Counted from the first letter of the stretch, positions 36,101 to 51,100 are shown. The stretch is DNA of 64,000 nucleotides from Stichopus chloronotus (GCA_021234535.1 CM037838.1:27939969-28003968); one strand, 5' to 3'. Translations and numbers: made by a program. Notes: generated from the sequence alone by a model not told the origin.

Positions 36101-39100
36101 CTGGCTGCTGATGACCTCATATGACATTTGACCCACACAAAAAACAATCCCAGCCGACATCTTTAGGTGTTCTACCCACACACCAAGTTTCACCTATTTC
36201 ATTCCTTCCCTCAAAAACTAGAGTGATGACAAGATTGTTGTTACACACACACATACACACGTACGCACATACACCAAACCAAAATCACCATGGCACAGAT
36301 TCCTTGCCTGCCTTCGGCAAGGAAACAAAAGCAATAGGGTTCTTGTACTCAAAGTGGTACAAACTAATGAGATGTGTCCAAGCTTTTTACATTGAGATAC
36401 CATGTTTACAGTGTGGGCATCTCAAAAAAAACACACCTGCACACACACAAACTCACACACAATCCTCTTCAAAGGTTGAGGTTATCATCAAAACCAAAAA
36501 TCGTTCACTTGGAATTTCAAAATTTTTACCAAATGGTGGTGTAGGGCTTGTTACTCCTTTAACACCAACAAGTCAGTTGGCCTGGAGAGTACCCTTTTAA
36601 GCCTTTCACTCCACTGAGCACTTCCTAAAGCAGCTGCACTTTCACTTTATCAATGCAAAATCAATCCACTAAATAGGATATGTACATGAAAATGAAATGA
36701 AATACGTTCTGATAAAAAATGTTTCGTTGAAGAGGAAGCATAACCTCATTGTTATGGTGCAGTTGTTGGCCCTTGGCAGGAAGTAATAGCACACAGTAAT
36801 AATAAAGCCATACCACCAAAATGAATGATTGGTCATGTTTATAAATACTGATTTCTGAGAATGAATCTAACCTTAGGGCTGACGCAAGAGATGGCTTCGT
36901 CGAACACTTCACGTATCTGCTTGAAATTATCTGCAGAGTCTAAAATGGGAGAAGGATATGACACATATTTTTCAGCATCCATTTCCAACTTCCAACAAAA
37001 TAAATATCTTAAGGAAAGAAGCTTACTTTGTAGCACCATTTTGATAACAAACAAACATCCCAAAACTTACCTGGTTTGGTTATTTACTACAAACAACTCA
37101 CTTCCAGTAAGGAAATTAGCCTTGTTTATGGTATAAGTTAAAAATGAGCCCCCCCTTACAAAAAAACATTTTTGAACTCTTGACACATTGCCCATGCACA
37201 GGTAAGGTTTTCAACATGAGGAAGCTGCCCTTAATAACACCTGCCATGATTAAAGAAAGACATCTAGGAAAGATAAAACTTCACTTCCAATTAAGCGAAA
37301 AATCTGTGAACTAACATTCTATGCAGAGCTGCATGCATTATTGTCATGTTTGCTGCAAGGGGTATGTGATCACCCAAATTTACTTCACTCCTCACTTACC
37401 TGTCTCAACACAACAAATGTACTTTCATCTACAGTGCCAAGATTATTGGCAGAATGTAATTTAAAATAATGCATGAAAACTGAAATGTGAAAAACAAGCA
37501 AGCAATGGAATGTCAATATTTACAACTTGGAAGTCTGCTAAGATGCAGTTTCTGATAGCTGCGATTCATAAACAGACAATTAATCAGGGCTTGAAGGGAA
37601 GTTAGTTTACTATAACCACACAAATGTGGAGGAAGTCTCTGGCTTTTACAATACAACTTCACACTGGGTGACTACTGACTCAACAATTTCTAGATCAAAT
37701 CTGACATCTTTTTTTCCACAAGGTCAGTTCCCATTAGATAACCCTTAGATTGCTCATGGATGCTTTGCCCCGGGCAGGGATCAATCACCAAGACTCCTAA
37801 CTGCTACCCTTAATTGCTTCAAATGATGTCAATTTTATCATCTCAGCCACAGCACCTCTCAAAACTAAAGTTTACACACTAAAAAACTTCACCATCATCA
37901 AACCCTCACAGTTAATGCATTTTAACAACTTCACCAACATCAAAAACATTCACCAAGTCATGTGAAGCAGCCTATGGAATTTCATATTTTTCATGTCTTC
38001 TGTGGCTTTGCCAAAGTTTCTTAAATATAAAGTGTGAATCTTCACTTTTTCTTCCCATCCAAAGCCTCCTCACCTTCAGAAGAAAATTTTCTCATAGTGA
38101 TTCGTAGTCTCATTTCCCACATAGCGGCCGAACTGCCATGGCTAGAAGTTGCTCTCTCAGAAACAGCGATGGCTTCATCTAACTGACCACAATTGACATG
38201 AGCATCCACCTATCAAAAATATGAATAATTCAGACTTCTAATGTGCCTGTTTATTTGAAGTTAACAAAGGTGTGAAGAGCCTGAATATGTCCTTTAAAGT
38301 ACTACTCACTATAAAATTAAGCTTTATGAAGCCCTTTATGGAACGTCAATTCTTCAAGGGATGTTTATTACACAGAATGCGTGTGTGCTGTCCCTCTCCC
38401 ATGTCCCTACCATGTGCTGTCCCTCTACCATATCCCTCTACCATGAAACATTTTTTTTTTTCAATTCAGTAGTACTCCACAAAAACCAAGATAGGGATGA
38501 AAATCAACAATAGATTTTAGTTTTCCAAGGTTGATGCTCTTTATGGATGCCCCTCTTTATGGATGTCCCTCTTTATGGGTGCCCCTCTTTACGGATGCCC
38601 TTCAGCAGACTACTACCAACAGAGGAGATTCAGCTGTTGCAAACCAGCTGGAAATATTGAAACAAATCTTTCCATTCATGCCACAGAGGGCCATAAATCA
38701 ATTGAAACTGAAGGACAAAGATTTACCCATTATTCTGATACCTCTCGAAAAAGGAATGGAAAAAGAATTAAAATGTCCTCAGAGACCAAACAACATCATA
38801 CAGAGCAAGTGAGGCAAAATGTTGGGGAAGCCATGATAGTTTAAAATGCACCACTGGCTGTTTATTGACATGCTTACACTCATCAACATTTACCTAACGT
38901 TGAATCTTCACGTTTGCACTTATACCTTAATGCATTAAACATTGATCACTTTCCCCTTGAAAGGCATATAAATTAAACACTTTTGAAAACAACTTTTCAG
39001 TTTCTCAAAGGTTTTGGAGCACTCAAGTAGCCACAGGTTACCTTGTGACATCACTATACAGTTTCTGCAACACCCAACTTTCAAATACAGAAATCAACTC

Positions 39101-42100
39101 TGAGAGAACATCTAAGAAGAAATATCAAGGAAGTTACATGTGAAAATTTAGAATGAAAAATACATTGATGGCTGGAGGATATAGCGACCCCTCAGTAAAA
39201 GAACATTGAAGTTCCTTGTCTTTAGTGACTTGTCAAACAGATGAAATACATCACTGAATTGGATCAACTTTGAAAGGGGAACTCACAAGACATTTAACAC
39301 TTCCAGGTATTCCCATATTTCTCTTAGTGTGAAGGATTGAACTACTGTGGAGACTAACGATTTGCAACAACGAGGCTCACATTACTGAAGGTTGCAAACA
39401 CTGCACTCCTCTTGTGGACTTGTGACAGCTCCCTCACTCAGCAGAGCTACCTACTCACTGTGCATACATATATATATGCATGTTACATGCACGTTTTACA
39501 CCAAGACAGAGGCTTTCCACAGGTTTGAATTAGTATGAGTCTATGAGTGACCAAACTTCACTGTGATCCTTAGAGAACAAAATGCATATATATGCTGGTT
39601 TTCTTTAAATTTACTTTTGCATTTGCTTAAAGAAGTTGGAATGAAACAGAAACACAGCTTAATCCTTTGCAGCAGTACAATACTTGATACACTAGCCTTG
39701 CTTGAGACTATCCAAATAACTTGGCAAAAAGGTTCCCATTTTGTTGAGATTGGTTGCAGCATGTCATGGAAAGTGACTGTCATAAGGGCAGACAGCAGTA
39801 CTAAGTGAAGAAATTCCCAAGAACGTAACTTTTATCCTCAACAAGCATAAGCAGTTCAATTTATGCATCAAAACTTGGTGAGTCTATGTTACATATGACT
39901 GTCACACCATCTACTGTAGATGATCATAACCTTTTTTTTAAAGCTTAATGCAGACATATAGTACTTTCCTGGTGGGAGTGAATTTAGAAGGATGTGATTT
40001 GAATGTAACTGTAACTGATTTTACTGTATATACGTAGCACGCTCAGTGAAAGAACAAAAGCAAATATCATTTCCCACAAGAAATTAAACATAGCCCATTG
40101 ATTTTCAATCTAAGAGTCAAGCACGAGTCTTGCCGACACTGCCTGATGTCGTGTGTTGACCTGTGTGTAAATGTTGTTTTTAAAGTCTTTTTCTTGGCAG
40201 GACGAAATTTGTCAACTTTGGCACAAATTTTTACCAAATTAATGTGGTCCCATGACTTAACATTAATTTCAATGTTGTTTGGGTGAAAATACTTTAAAAT
40301 GAGCCAAAAACAAAAGCTAATTTAGATATCCGGCCATGTCCTTGAAAGACTCCACATGATCTTATGGGGATATTGTGGTTAGTATGGAGAGACATAGCGT
40401 GGTTTCCTACCATGCAGTGTGAGGGTGGAAGATATGAACAGTGATAAAATGGTACGTCACAGTGTATGGTGGAAGCAAGAGAGTGACATTAGATAGACAA
40501 TACATGACTTGTAGCTTCAAGTACCCTGTATTCAAGTACCCTTTATGTCCTGTATGCAAGTAATTATCAATTTTATCATATGAAAAGACAGCTTTACAGC
40601 AAAATTTAATTTAAACACCCAATATGGTTGCCACAAGTACCTTAGAAGATGATAAAAGAAACATGGAGTTTACAAATTACATCAAAACCATATCAAATCT
40701 ATTTTATTGCAGATAAGGAGCCTTCATAACCCTGTAAAATAAATTTCCTTTCTAAATCATTTTGGCTGATATTCTCAAATGGAGTCAACCTTAACAAATA
40801 AGGTGTTACTTCTTGTCTGTGATGCTCCAATACAGGCACTTGATTAGTTGCCATTTCACTTCATAGCACTTTATTTTTACTACAAAATACAAACAAATTT
40901 AAGAAGATGGCTAAAAAAAAAAATTACTACATACCCACAACTGATAAATATCTTCAGAGAGTTCAGTTTCTTTGCTAGCCCTGTCTAATACAGATAAAAG
41001 TACCATGAGTCTCTGAAAAGGAACGGAAAGCAAAAATCGGTAACCACATAAACAGGATGCAGATTCTCACTGTATCACTCTTGATATGGATGTAAAAGTT
41101 ACCTGTCTCCTTACTTCAGGTGATTTATTTGACAACGAAAAAAGAAAACCCTTTAACATACCCCATGACTAGGACCTAATGAGTTACGGTTTTATTCCAT
41201 TCAAGTCATAGGCTACTGTGTACAACAGGGCAAACATTCAAGACTATGTTTCCTTAGTTTGTAAAAAGCAATACTTTCAGTTTCCCTAATACTGGAATCC
41301 TAGGAAGGGAGGAGCAGGTGTTGTCATACGTGAAGGAGCAAAGTTAATTCCTTAACTTCACAGTGTGATTTCCATCAAAAATTTAGAATGCTTTGACTCA
41401 ATAAACTGTGTCCCCTGAATTGCTCACTACTGAAACTGTGTTTACACGATAATGCATTGTGTCCATCCAATAACTCACCATGTCCATGCAAAACCTCACA
41501 GTCCCCACAGTATTACACTCACTGTGTCCACCCAATACCTCTCTGAGAAACGTATGTGTTTTAAAAACTAGTTGGTATTTGAAATTAAGGACAGAAATCT
41601 GTTGCTGGGTTCTTACAATAAAGTCCCTTTCTTGTTTTTTTAGTGGGAGGTATCAAGACTTTCTGTCTATCACGAGTGTGGTAACGAAATACTCATCCAA
41701 GGAGCAAGTTCCACTTTGTCATCTGTTTGTACACATACGTCAACAGCTATCGAAACTCTTCACACCATACAATAACGCCTTTCAAACAAGTAACGCAAGA
41801 TAGGCTAGGCCTGATGCATCTATATAGATGACAGTGGAAGGATCAAGGCTACTACATAACCACCACTGTTGTGTATTATTTCTAGGTTACTATTCACTAT
41901 TGCCCAACCTCAACGTGCTTTACCACTCAGGTGCCGTATTGACCATGCTACCATTAAAAGTTTGTAACACCTTCATGTATGCAGCAAAGTCAGCAGCTCA
42001 ACTAGGTGCAAGAGGTCATGAGTAACTTACAGAAAATAAAAGCTAGCAGGAACCCACCCCCATTTTCCTTTTTTTTTTTTTTTTAAATTATCAAAGTAAC

Positions 42101-45100
42101 TTTAAAATAAAATTGCATTTTGCCTTAGTCTTTCTGAAAGGAAAATATTGCTTTTGTCAGTGTGTAGTAAAAACAGGAATAGATTACTGGGTTGAAGGTA
42201 GTGTAGTCTATGAAACAAAATATGGAATATTGTCATTTCAACCAACAATCCTTCCGTTTATGGGGACTGGTTATAGTAATATGATCACACAGCAAATGCA
42301 TGCACCCCGTTGTCACTTCACATGGAACATCATTTGTGAAAAATGCAAGCAGATTCACCAATACTACATTAGCAATTCCGGTGAACGCTGAATGAAATGC
42401 ATTTGCAGAGTTTTGCGGGTAACTTCTGAATGCACTTCATAGTAATAGGAATCTAAATCTGTTATTGAAAAACAGATCATATAGGTATGCAAATGTACTC
42501 AGCTTTATTGACACAGTAAGGTTACTAATGAAGAAGAGAGCCAAGGGAAGTGAACTACGTACTGGAAATGGTTCCCTGATTTTAGGATCTAATGAACTGA
42601 AGGATTGATTAATTCATTCATGTGTCAAATGGATTACTTGTTCATCAAGTTGCTTGTTTGTTCACCCATTGGATGATTGGATGAATAGATCTGCTTTGTA
42701 CGTACTTTACCACTGATGACTGGGGAGCTTTGCATCTTCAACCTTTCGTGGAGGAATCTGATAAAGCAATTCCACATTTCAGTGGAACTGGTCCTCTGTA
42801 GACCATCTTCATAAATCTTGTGAGAATCTTGTTCTGTCTGCCAAGTTTGGTTGTCTTAAAAGAGAGATAGATAACAAAGTACCTGTGAATATTTAATTTC
42901 ATTTGTGAGAAAGGAGAGGGAAGCAAAACACAGTATGTGCAAAGTTCTATGAGATCATTTAACAGCTATAATTTAAACACATCATAAAAATAAATGATGT
43001 AGGCTGAGATTATAATTTATCAGCTTTCTGTTTCAGGCTTAACATCTGCAGAATACTGTACATCATCATTGCAAGTACAGGGACAGGAGAAATGCCTCAC
43101 AAAGGATGCAGGAGAAACATTATTTTACAGTGCACCATGAACAGTGTGAATTTTTTCAAAGTTTGATTCAATTTACCAATTTGGGGGTAAACTCCATTGA
43201 ACACTTATACACAGATTGACATATTGGAAGGGGTGACTCAAAATAAGATTCATTAAATATCAGTTGTACATGATATACCTCCGTTCACGGTGTGGCCGGA
43301 GATGGTAACCTCTGACAAAAACAGACCAGTTGGGCTTGGCAAAAAGTTTGAGGATGTAAGGACCATTTCAAACATAAACGGAGTGACAGAAGAGGCTGTG
43401 AATTTGCAAACACACCCATGACATCACCATCACCACAGTGGTAGTCATGGCATCAACATCATCACAGAGGCAGCTAAATATATTACTATAATCACAGTGG
43501 CAGTCCATGGCATAAAGAGCAACAAAGTGGTAGTAACGTGTTGATCAAATGACCGTATATGGAAAAAGGATGGACCAAACACGTCCATTGTCGACAACTC
43601 GACATCGAGTAATTCCTCATATTTCATGACAGGGTCAATAACAGATAAACCAGGAAATGATTGTGCTTACAATCACAACCCACAAACTCACAGGAAGCGA
43701 TGACATACCGGAAAGAACAGAGAAATACTGTGTTCCAGCAGTGACTGGTTTGCTGCCGTTTGCTGCCGTTCTACGTCACACCTTCTGAGTGGCTTCACTG
43801 TTTCCCATAGAACGGACAATTGGTACAAGAGTCAACTTGGTGTCTCACTTGCAGTGGCTTGCAGAAGTGACGTTAGGAAGTATTTTAGTTTGCCTGAGCC
43901 CCTACATATACCAGGTCTTTAGATTCCTGTATGAGTATTGAGGAGCTCAGATTGCATCAGGACACAGTGTCTGACACTGCATTGGGGGAAGCGCAAGTGA
44001 CGCACTCTGATAAATGAGTCGCAATACGGCACTTACCAGACAGAATACTGTAGAAGGAAAAAGTTAACTTGAGGACCACATCTGGTGGTGCTTGAAAATC
44101 AAAGTCATAACAATAGAATCTGTCGTGTCTTCATCGATTGAACACGCTCTTCTGAACTATCGTGAATAAGTTGAATGTAAGGTTTCAAAGTCTGTTGGAT
44201 ATCTTCACTAAGATTGGACTGACTTTCTATCCCAAAGAGACCATGGCGAGGACACAATACATCACAATGGTCTTGACCATTAGCCTCTACTTCCAAGCAA
44301 CTCTCGGAGCGATAAAAATGGATGAAACTGCCCACACGATAGACCTTGAGGAAGGAGAAACTACCACGATTCACTGTACCATTAAAATTTCTGCAGAACG
44401 CATCTGTAACAAGAGAATTTTCTCATGGATTTTTGTCAATAGCAGTGGTAAAGAAGCTTACATTGCTAATGCAACAGGCTTGAGTCGACAGTTTGCAGGA
44501 CTGTATTCTGCTGCATATTACGAGAAGGCAATATTTGACTCCTCTTTGAAGGAGTGTATTTTTACTTTGGAGCTACTAAATGCCAGCAGCAGGCTGGAGG
44601 GAAGGTACCGCTGCCGGTGGAGCAACCAAATGTCGGAGGAAGTTGCCATTAATGTGTTCCCCAGTCAAGAATCTGTGAAACCTCACTGCAGCATTGATGT
44701 AACAAACTTCAATCAGTCCGTCCAGGAAGTGGAGTTGGTATGCTCCGCCTCTCCCATCAATCCATTCGTAAAGCTTATGTGGTTTGAAGAAGGAAAGCTG
44801 ATGGCACCACTTATGACGGAAGCCAAACCTGGTTCTTTGACCTCCAAAGCCGTGCTGTTGCCAAGGGATGACAGCCGGACAGATGTAACTTACGTCTGCC
44901 AGGCGTTCAATGGGACCGGCCACGAACTGCCGGGACGGTGCTCTCTAAACTGCCAAATCGACATCTCCATTTCTGCGACTATGGAGGACAATACTGGCCA
45001 ACCTAGGGGCACCTTCAAATGCCCCTTCAACATGAGCCTGGAGGGCATCAGGTATGAGAGACAGTGGTTGCTGGATGGTAAGCCAATCGATCGTCACGAC

Positions 45101-48100
45101 GAGACAGATCGGTTCATCATAGAGGGCCATACTGGTGTGATGCATATGACACACATATCAACAGAGGACAATGGGAAGATATTGGGCTGTACAGTAAAAA
45201 CCACATTTGGCAGTTACTCAGCTGAAATGTTAATTGCATGGGACATGAACAAAGCAACAAAAACACCGCTGGCTGGAGCTCAAAGCCAACCATTTCCACT
45301 CATGCTACTGGTCGTGGTTGTGGTCATAGCCCTTTTACTGGTTATTGCCATCAATGTGTTTGTCTGCTCAGTCATCACAAAAAGTAGAGGTCGCAAGCAT
45401 CGGACCGTTGGTCGGGATGCCGGGCCCCACATGTTCCAGCAACAGGAGGCACTGTATGCCAGTGGCGTCGTGGCAGCAGGCACAAACGGGAGGGTGGTCA
45501 ACGAGGGGTACACACCCATGACCGACGTCGCCCCAGGACGCTATGACCCAGAAGAGCCATACGAACCTATGAGCAACGGTGAAGGCAAGCGAGACTCCGA
45601 ATATCAGGTCCCGAAGGTGGATGAAGATGGGAAGGCGATCAAGAGACAGCAGTCCGCTAAGTACATGAACACTTTAGGTGGAGGAGGAGGTGGTGCAAAG
45701 AGCAGAGGTTTTAGTGTCTTTAGGTTTACTAAGAGGAAAGAGCAAAAGCATGGTAATATTGCCGACATGGACGTCTGTACCGGTGGAGATGACGATGCTA
45801 ACATCCCTCAGACAAGTCCCAACTGTTACGCTACTCCACAATATCCACCCGGTTCCTGCTTGGCGGTTCCACCGAGTAAAGCTGCCGAAAATGATTATGA
45901 CGAACTCAACCTAAAGTAACCATGGGGTTCTTCATAGTTAGGTGGTGGTATGTAAAAACTGTTGTCATTTTTGTAATATTACAACAAATTTCAGAGTGCA
46001 TTTTTTCACCTTCTTTCCTGTGTCCCATTATCAGACTGACTTGGTGGGCAATCATGAATGAAACTTCAAGTAACAAGACAGTATTTATTTAAATTTTAGA
46101 CAGGAAAGAAAACGAGGAAATGACTTACTTCAATAAAACTAGGCAAGCTGTTATATATGCCAACTTAAGAAACTTCATTAACACATTTATTTTTCTTAAT
46201 AACAATGTTATTGTTTGTGACATTCACATGCCATCAAATGTGTTGTTCTAACAATTTCAATTCATTTAGACCTTCAAGTATAATATGAATTTGAAGTATT
46301 TCTTCATAGAATTTATCACTTACATGTAGAGTGTAATTGTTGAAAATATGATCTTGTCAGCCAACTCCGACAGAGTGAGTTCTTGATTTTTGATGACCAC
46401 TTTGCTACCAACAAGTTTTACAAACACTAACTGGTGACCTTCACACCAACTGAATTGCCCAATCTGTACAAAGAACAATGTTCTACCAAAGCAAAAAAGT
46501 CAGAAAAAATGGCCAGATTTGCTAACAGTGCTGAGTAATTGAGGGAAAAAAAATTTTCTTGAATGTTCTCTTTTCCTGTATGTTGGTTAAAGTAGCTTTT
46601 CTTTACTTGGATGCATGTGAGCTTACCACACCTTCAGAAAAAAAAAGGTTTTAACTCTCAACTTTCCTGAAACCTCAGGTTTCCAGCAAAAATCTGTTTT
46701 CAGTTCACTGTTTCTTCAATTTTTTGGACAGTCAATGTAGTTTTAAACTTGGAGGTCACTAGGTAACGGGCGGGACGCCAGTTTGTTCAACAGGAGGGAT
46801 TGTGGTGTATTACTCTGTAGTTCTGTACTGTTGTATTTTTGTTTTGAAGAAACTGTAATTAATATGTGATAATGCAGTACCATGTACATATATACTGTAC
46901 CAAACACTTTATAGCAACATTATGTACCTAGATGACAAGATCGGCAATGAAAAGATGGAAAGGGTTTCTACAGTGTAGGAGCCCCAGCCATAATATGCTA
47001 ATGCCAGATTTAAATTTGTAATAATTTGTACACAGTACATGAACTTGCTAACATTGAAATTTAAATTATTTCTGCATTGAATGATACTTATTTTATAAAT
47101 ATTTATGTAACTATGGAATTTTGAAGTACTTGAAAAGATCATGTACATATTGACTTTACATTCGTTTTTCATTACTATGTTTCTTTGGGAAATTTTCACC
47201 TGTAGCTTCATGTTCGTAGTTCAGCATCAAGAAGAAAACTGTTAGACTTGACTTGTATGACAAGTGTAATATTTTTGATTACTCTAGATTAGTTAACTAA
47301 TTAACTAATTAATAATTTATTAATTAACTAATGAATTAATCGATTCTCCAGATTAGTAGTGTTGCTTGAACTATGTCATTATGTCTTCAAGAAGGATAGG
47401 TAGTTGTAACCGACATATTTGTACTTTTTTTCGCTTTCTTCTTCCAAAATCTCCTCAACAGATTTGTGTTAAGAAAAAAAAAGATCAACAAATGCCACAT
47501 GCGGTAGAAATAGACGCAGAAGATAGAAAAATCTCTTAACTTTTTAAAATGTTTCTTATGTTGACGTTCCACATATGATATTCATTTACGTCTGTTTGCT
47601 AGGGGGAGGATTTGAGATGCCAACATTGGCAAATTAAGAAATAAACAGACTTGGCACTTTGCATTTATTTCATACTCACTTTCTATGCAATATGTGCAAA
47701 AAATCTTTAATTTTTGTTTTCTTAGTGGAGGGTTCCTTGGTGTCACAGGTTTTGCAGTGTGCTAGAAAATGCTCTGTGAGTATCCGTGTTACAGCTTTGA
47801 TTTAAGCAAAGCAAAATCAAAGCAAGTGCCCATTCATGTAATTATGAACATTCTCAGACTAATGTCTCAGTGCAAACTTTACTTCAATACACCAAAGAAG
47901 TGATAAGGCATCTGAAAGGAACTGCAATATTTGACAAAACTGTTGGAATACTTTGCTATTACATCATTGAATCTCAGTTCCAACCTTGGGTTACAACAGT
48001 GATCAAACACCACTCCCCGTCCCAACATTGCCCTGTCCCAAATGTGCAAAATGAGTGGATGTATGCTGTGAACTCTAATCCTATAGCCAACATTGAAAAG

Positions 48101-51100
48101 GGGAACAGGGTCTCCCAACAAGTTTTGTCCAAGATTGCAGGTATTTAACAAACAAGTATAGCTATATGGTGTAAAAAATAAAGTCAGTTATGACAATAAA
48201 TGTCACATTATTGCAAAAAAAAAGTAAATTATTGAAGTTTTACTATTGATTACCTTTTCTTTTTTTTTTCAATTTTTCTCTTCTTTTTTGCCAGAATCTG
48301 CAGAATCTGTTTATATTCATTCGCAAAAGTCTTCTCAAGCTATGTCATTTTACAATTTCTGATACATTTAAATGTTGTCTGGATTGTAATAGGTAATAGT
48401 AAAAATATTGCATTTGGGTTTACCTTAAACAGTCTTTGGTTTCATTTATTTTATTTGCAATATATTTCACCAATATATTTTATGTACCATAAATATGTGT
48501 GAATAAAACAGATATGAAATTGATGGAGACATAAACAATTTTAAACACTTGTTGCTTAATATATCATGCCAAGTTTTCTTTCTACATCTATTTCACTAGG
48601 TATTACAAAAAATATAGCAAGGAAAGAAACAGCAACAGAAAGTGTATTAACCTCTGGACAGTAACACTAACACACTTTTTGTGCATCCAAAATGGTTGTC
48701 ATTATTTTAAAAGTGATTGCGTGTGTGCAGAAAAAACAGACAGAAAACGTTATGAATGATCTTAGAGTTTTTTTTTATTTTTAAATGTACAAGGGTTGTT
48801 ATTTGAAAACGTTTGTCGTTCAATAAACAAAAATGACAGTAACTTCTTGAAAAAGAATGGAAATTGCATAAAAAGAGGGAAAAAAAAAAGTCATATTTGT
48901 TAACGCTTCTTGCTAAAGGAAGTAAACTACACGTCTTATAATAAATATGCAAAAGTAAAGTTCTTACTCATGTATCAAAAACATACTCCCCAAGTCATGG
49001 CTTCTTGATCGATATCGGGAATAGAAGTACAGTATTTAGAAAAACAAAGCACTGCAGTCACTTAAAAACTAAAAAGAGATCGCCTGAAATTACAGGTGTA
49101 AGCAAACAGCTGTGTTGACCAACAGAATATTCATCAATAATATACTCACTGGCTTGTTCAAGGAATCTTGCAGCTAAGTTGAACAAAAACTACTACATTA
49201 TTGTATTTTACACTTTGAAGGTTATGTTGTAAAAATTTGAAGCCATATCGCAGAATTTATCCCCTTAAATATTTTATTTTCCCAAATTCTCTGACTTTGG
49301 AAATGAAATTTTAATATGCATTTTTTCTTTTATGTAAGCATGTAATCATTCTAATACTGGAAAAACAGATGAAAAAACTGTACCATTATGCTATGATCTG
49401 CATTAGAATACATTCAATGATACAATGATAAGTAGATGGCAATGGAAGAACAAACTCTTCCAATAAACTGTAGTCATTAAAATAGACTCACTTTTAGAAG
49501 CTGAAGTATGAACAAACTGTACGAGTAGCCTGTGAACATTATTAGAACACATTCATTGATAGAAGACAAGCATGTTGTGACTTAGAAAAGCACTGTCCAT
49601 GTTCTTTTGAAATAATATTACACAAATTTAGCAATCAAAAATTCATGAAGGAACCAATGGTTGGGACTGAACATCAACTTATTTTCGAGTAATCCTAATT
49701 TCCACATAATGTCTTCATCAACTATTTGCATAAATGAAGTAATACATACCTGCAAGGCTGTGCATGGCTATTGCACATTACATTAGCACCAACAACATGA
49801 TTTGGCAATTGGAACTGCAGTCATATGTACAATTATACCCACAATTAGATCTACAACTCTGTTCGTATGTTACAAAGAAAGACACCATTGTCCTCATCTC
49901 TGCAGACATCCACAAACCCTACCCCATTGAAGTCTTTGTCACATGATCCAAATCATGACAAAGCAACATTCCATCAGTAACACTTATGACAAACATGTCA
50001 TCATGGCACATACTTGGGAGCTATGCCAGCTATTGGTGATTGCTCTACACTATGGGAGTTTCCACTTCAAATCAGGACGATGGGTGATGTGTATGACCAC
50101 GCTGTCATGGCTCAGGATGAATACTGCATCCCGAGCAGACAGATAGATCTATCTATCAATCTGTCCAAAGATAAACCTGTTTTTGGTCTTTTTATTTGCA
50201 GCTGGTTTATGAATTTAGAATTAATGTGAATTATTACAAGAAACATTGCCTACATTTACACTACAAACACAGCAACAGAGTTTTGGCTTTGACATGCAGA
50301 TACATTGACGTATTTCTTTTTGTTTTCTATTTATTAGCATGTATTTCTATAAATTTACAATGGATTTAACAAACTTTGGAACTTTGGATGGTTCTAAACA
50401 GTGAACAGGCAGTGTGTGTTCATGTTTGGTCTTACTAAAGTTAACTTTAGTAAAATGTAAATTGTAAAATAAAAAAAATAACCAAAAAAATTGTAAAAGT
50501 TAAAAGTTTCAAAAGTCCATGATGGTCAAGGTTTGCTAATTATTGGTATGCTTCTCATCTCTACCGAACAATAACCTGACTTCTTGAAACTGAACATTTA
50601 TAAGCTTTGACATCCGTTCAGCTTTCGTCATTCAGAATCAAATTAATAAATTACATGCACAGAGGGAGACCATTGCATATAATCACATGACTATTAGTTC
50701 AGGTGTACATAGCTATAGTCATAACAGTATTCAAGATAAGGTGAATACTTTGACAACATTAATGATGGTGGGTTGTATATTAGGCATTTATACTATAGCT
50801 TGTCTCAACTTTATTCAAGGTGGGGTTAGGCACACAGCTAGGTACAACAGTCGGTGAAAAACTTGTCATGCAACACTTATTCAAGGTACTGTAGGTTATA
50901 AGGTGTATAGCTTGTCACAAGATTATTCACAGTAGGTTAGGTGTACAGCTTAATGAAACAGTATATATTCACAGTAGGTTAGGTGTACAGCTTCACACAA
51001 CATCATGGTCAATGAAAAGCTTTCAATTCAATTACTCATACAAAACCAGAAAGCTGTGAGGCTTGGTGATTACTTGACTTTATTACAGTGTACTTGAATG

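Larger units (their letters stand above)
32803..36871 (-). other. UTP6 intron, 4.1 kb, largely repeats
   Basis: GT-AG intron. From about 33,980 on it is filled by the TGACCTTTGACC repeat family, including copy 1 of the 1.6-kb element. Confidence 0.8.

Noticed and set aside
36121..36600. 159-residue plus-strand frame
   Set aside because: It lies across the end of dispersed repeat copy 1; the homologous copy 2 is not open in this frame.
42842..42854. Alternative acceptor CTTGGCAG inside the UTP6 exon at 42.8 kb
   Set aside because: It would give phase 0, which does not match the phase-1 donor at 63,070; the CTTTTAAG acceptor fits without an extra exon.
45280..45519. Minus-strand frames across the receptor coding region
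   Set aside because: Antisense shadows of the receptor gene.
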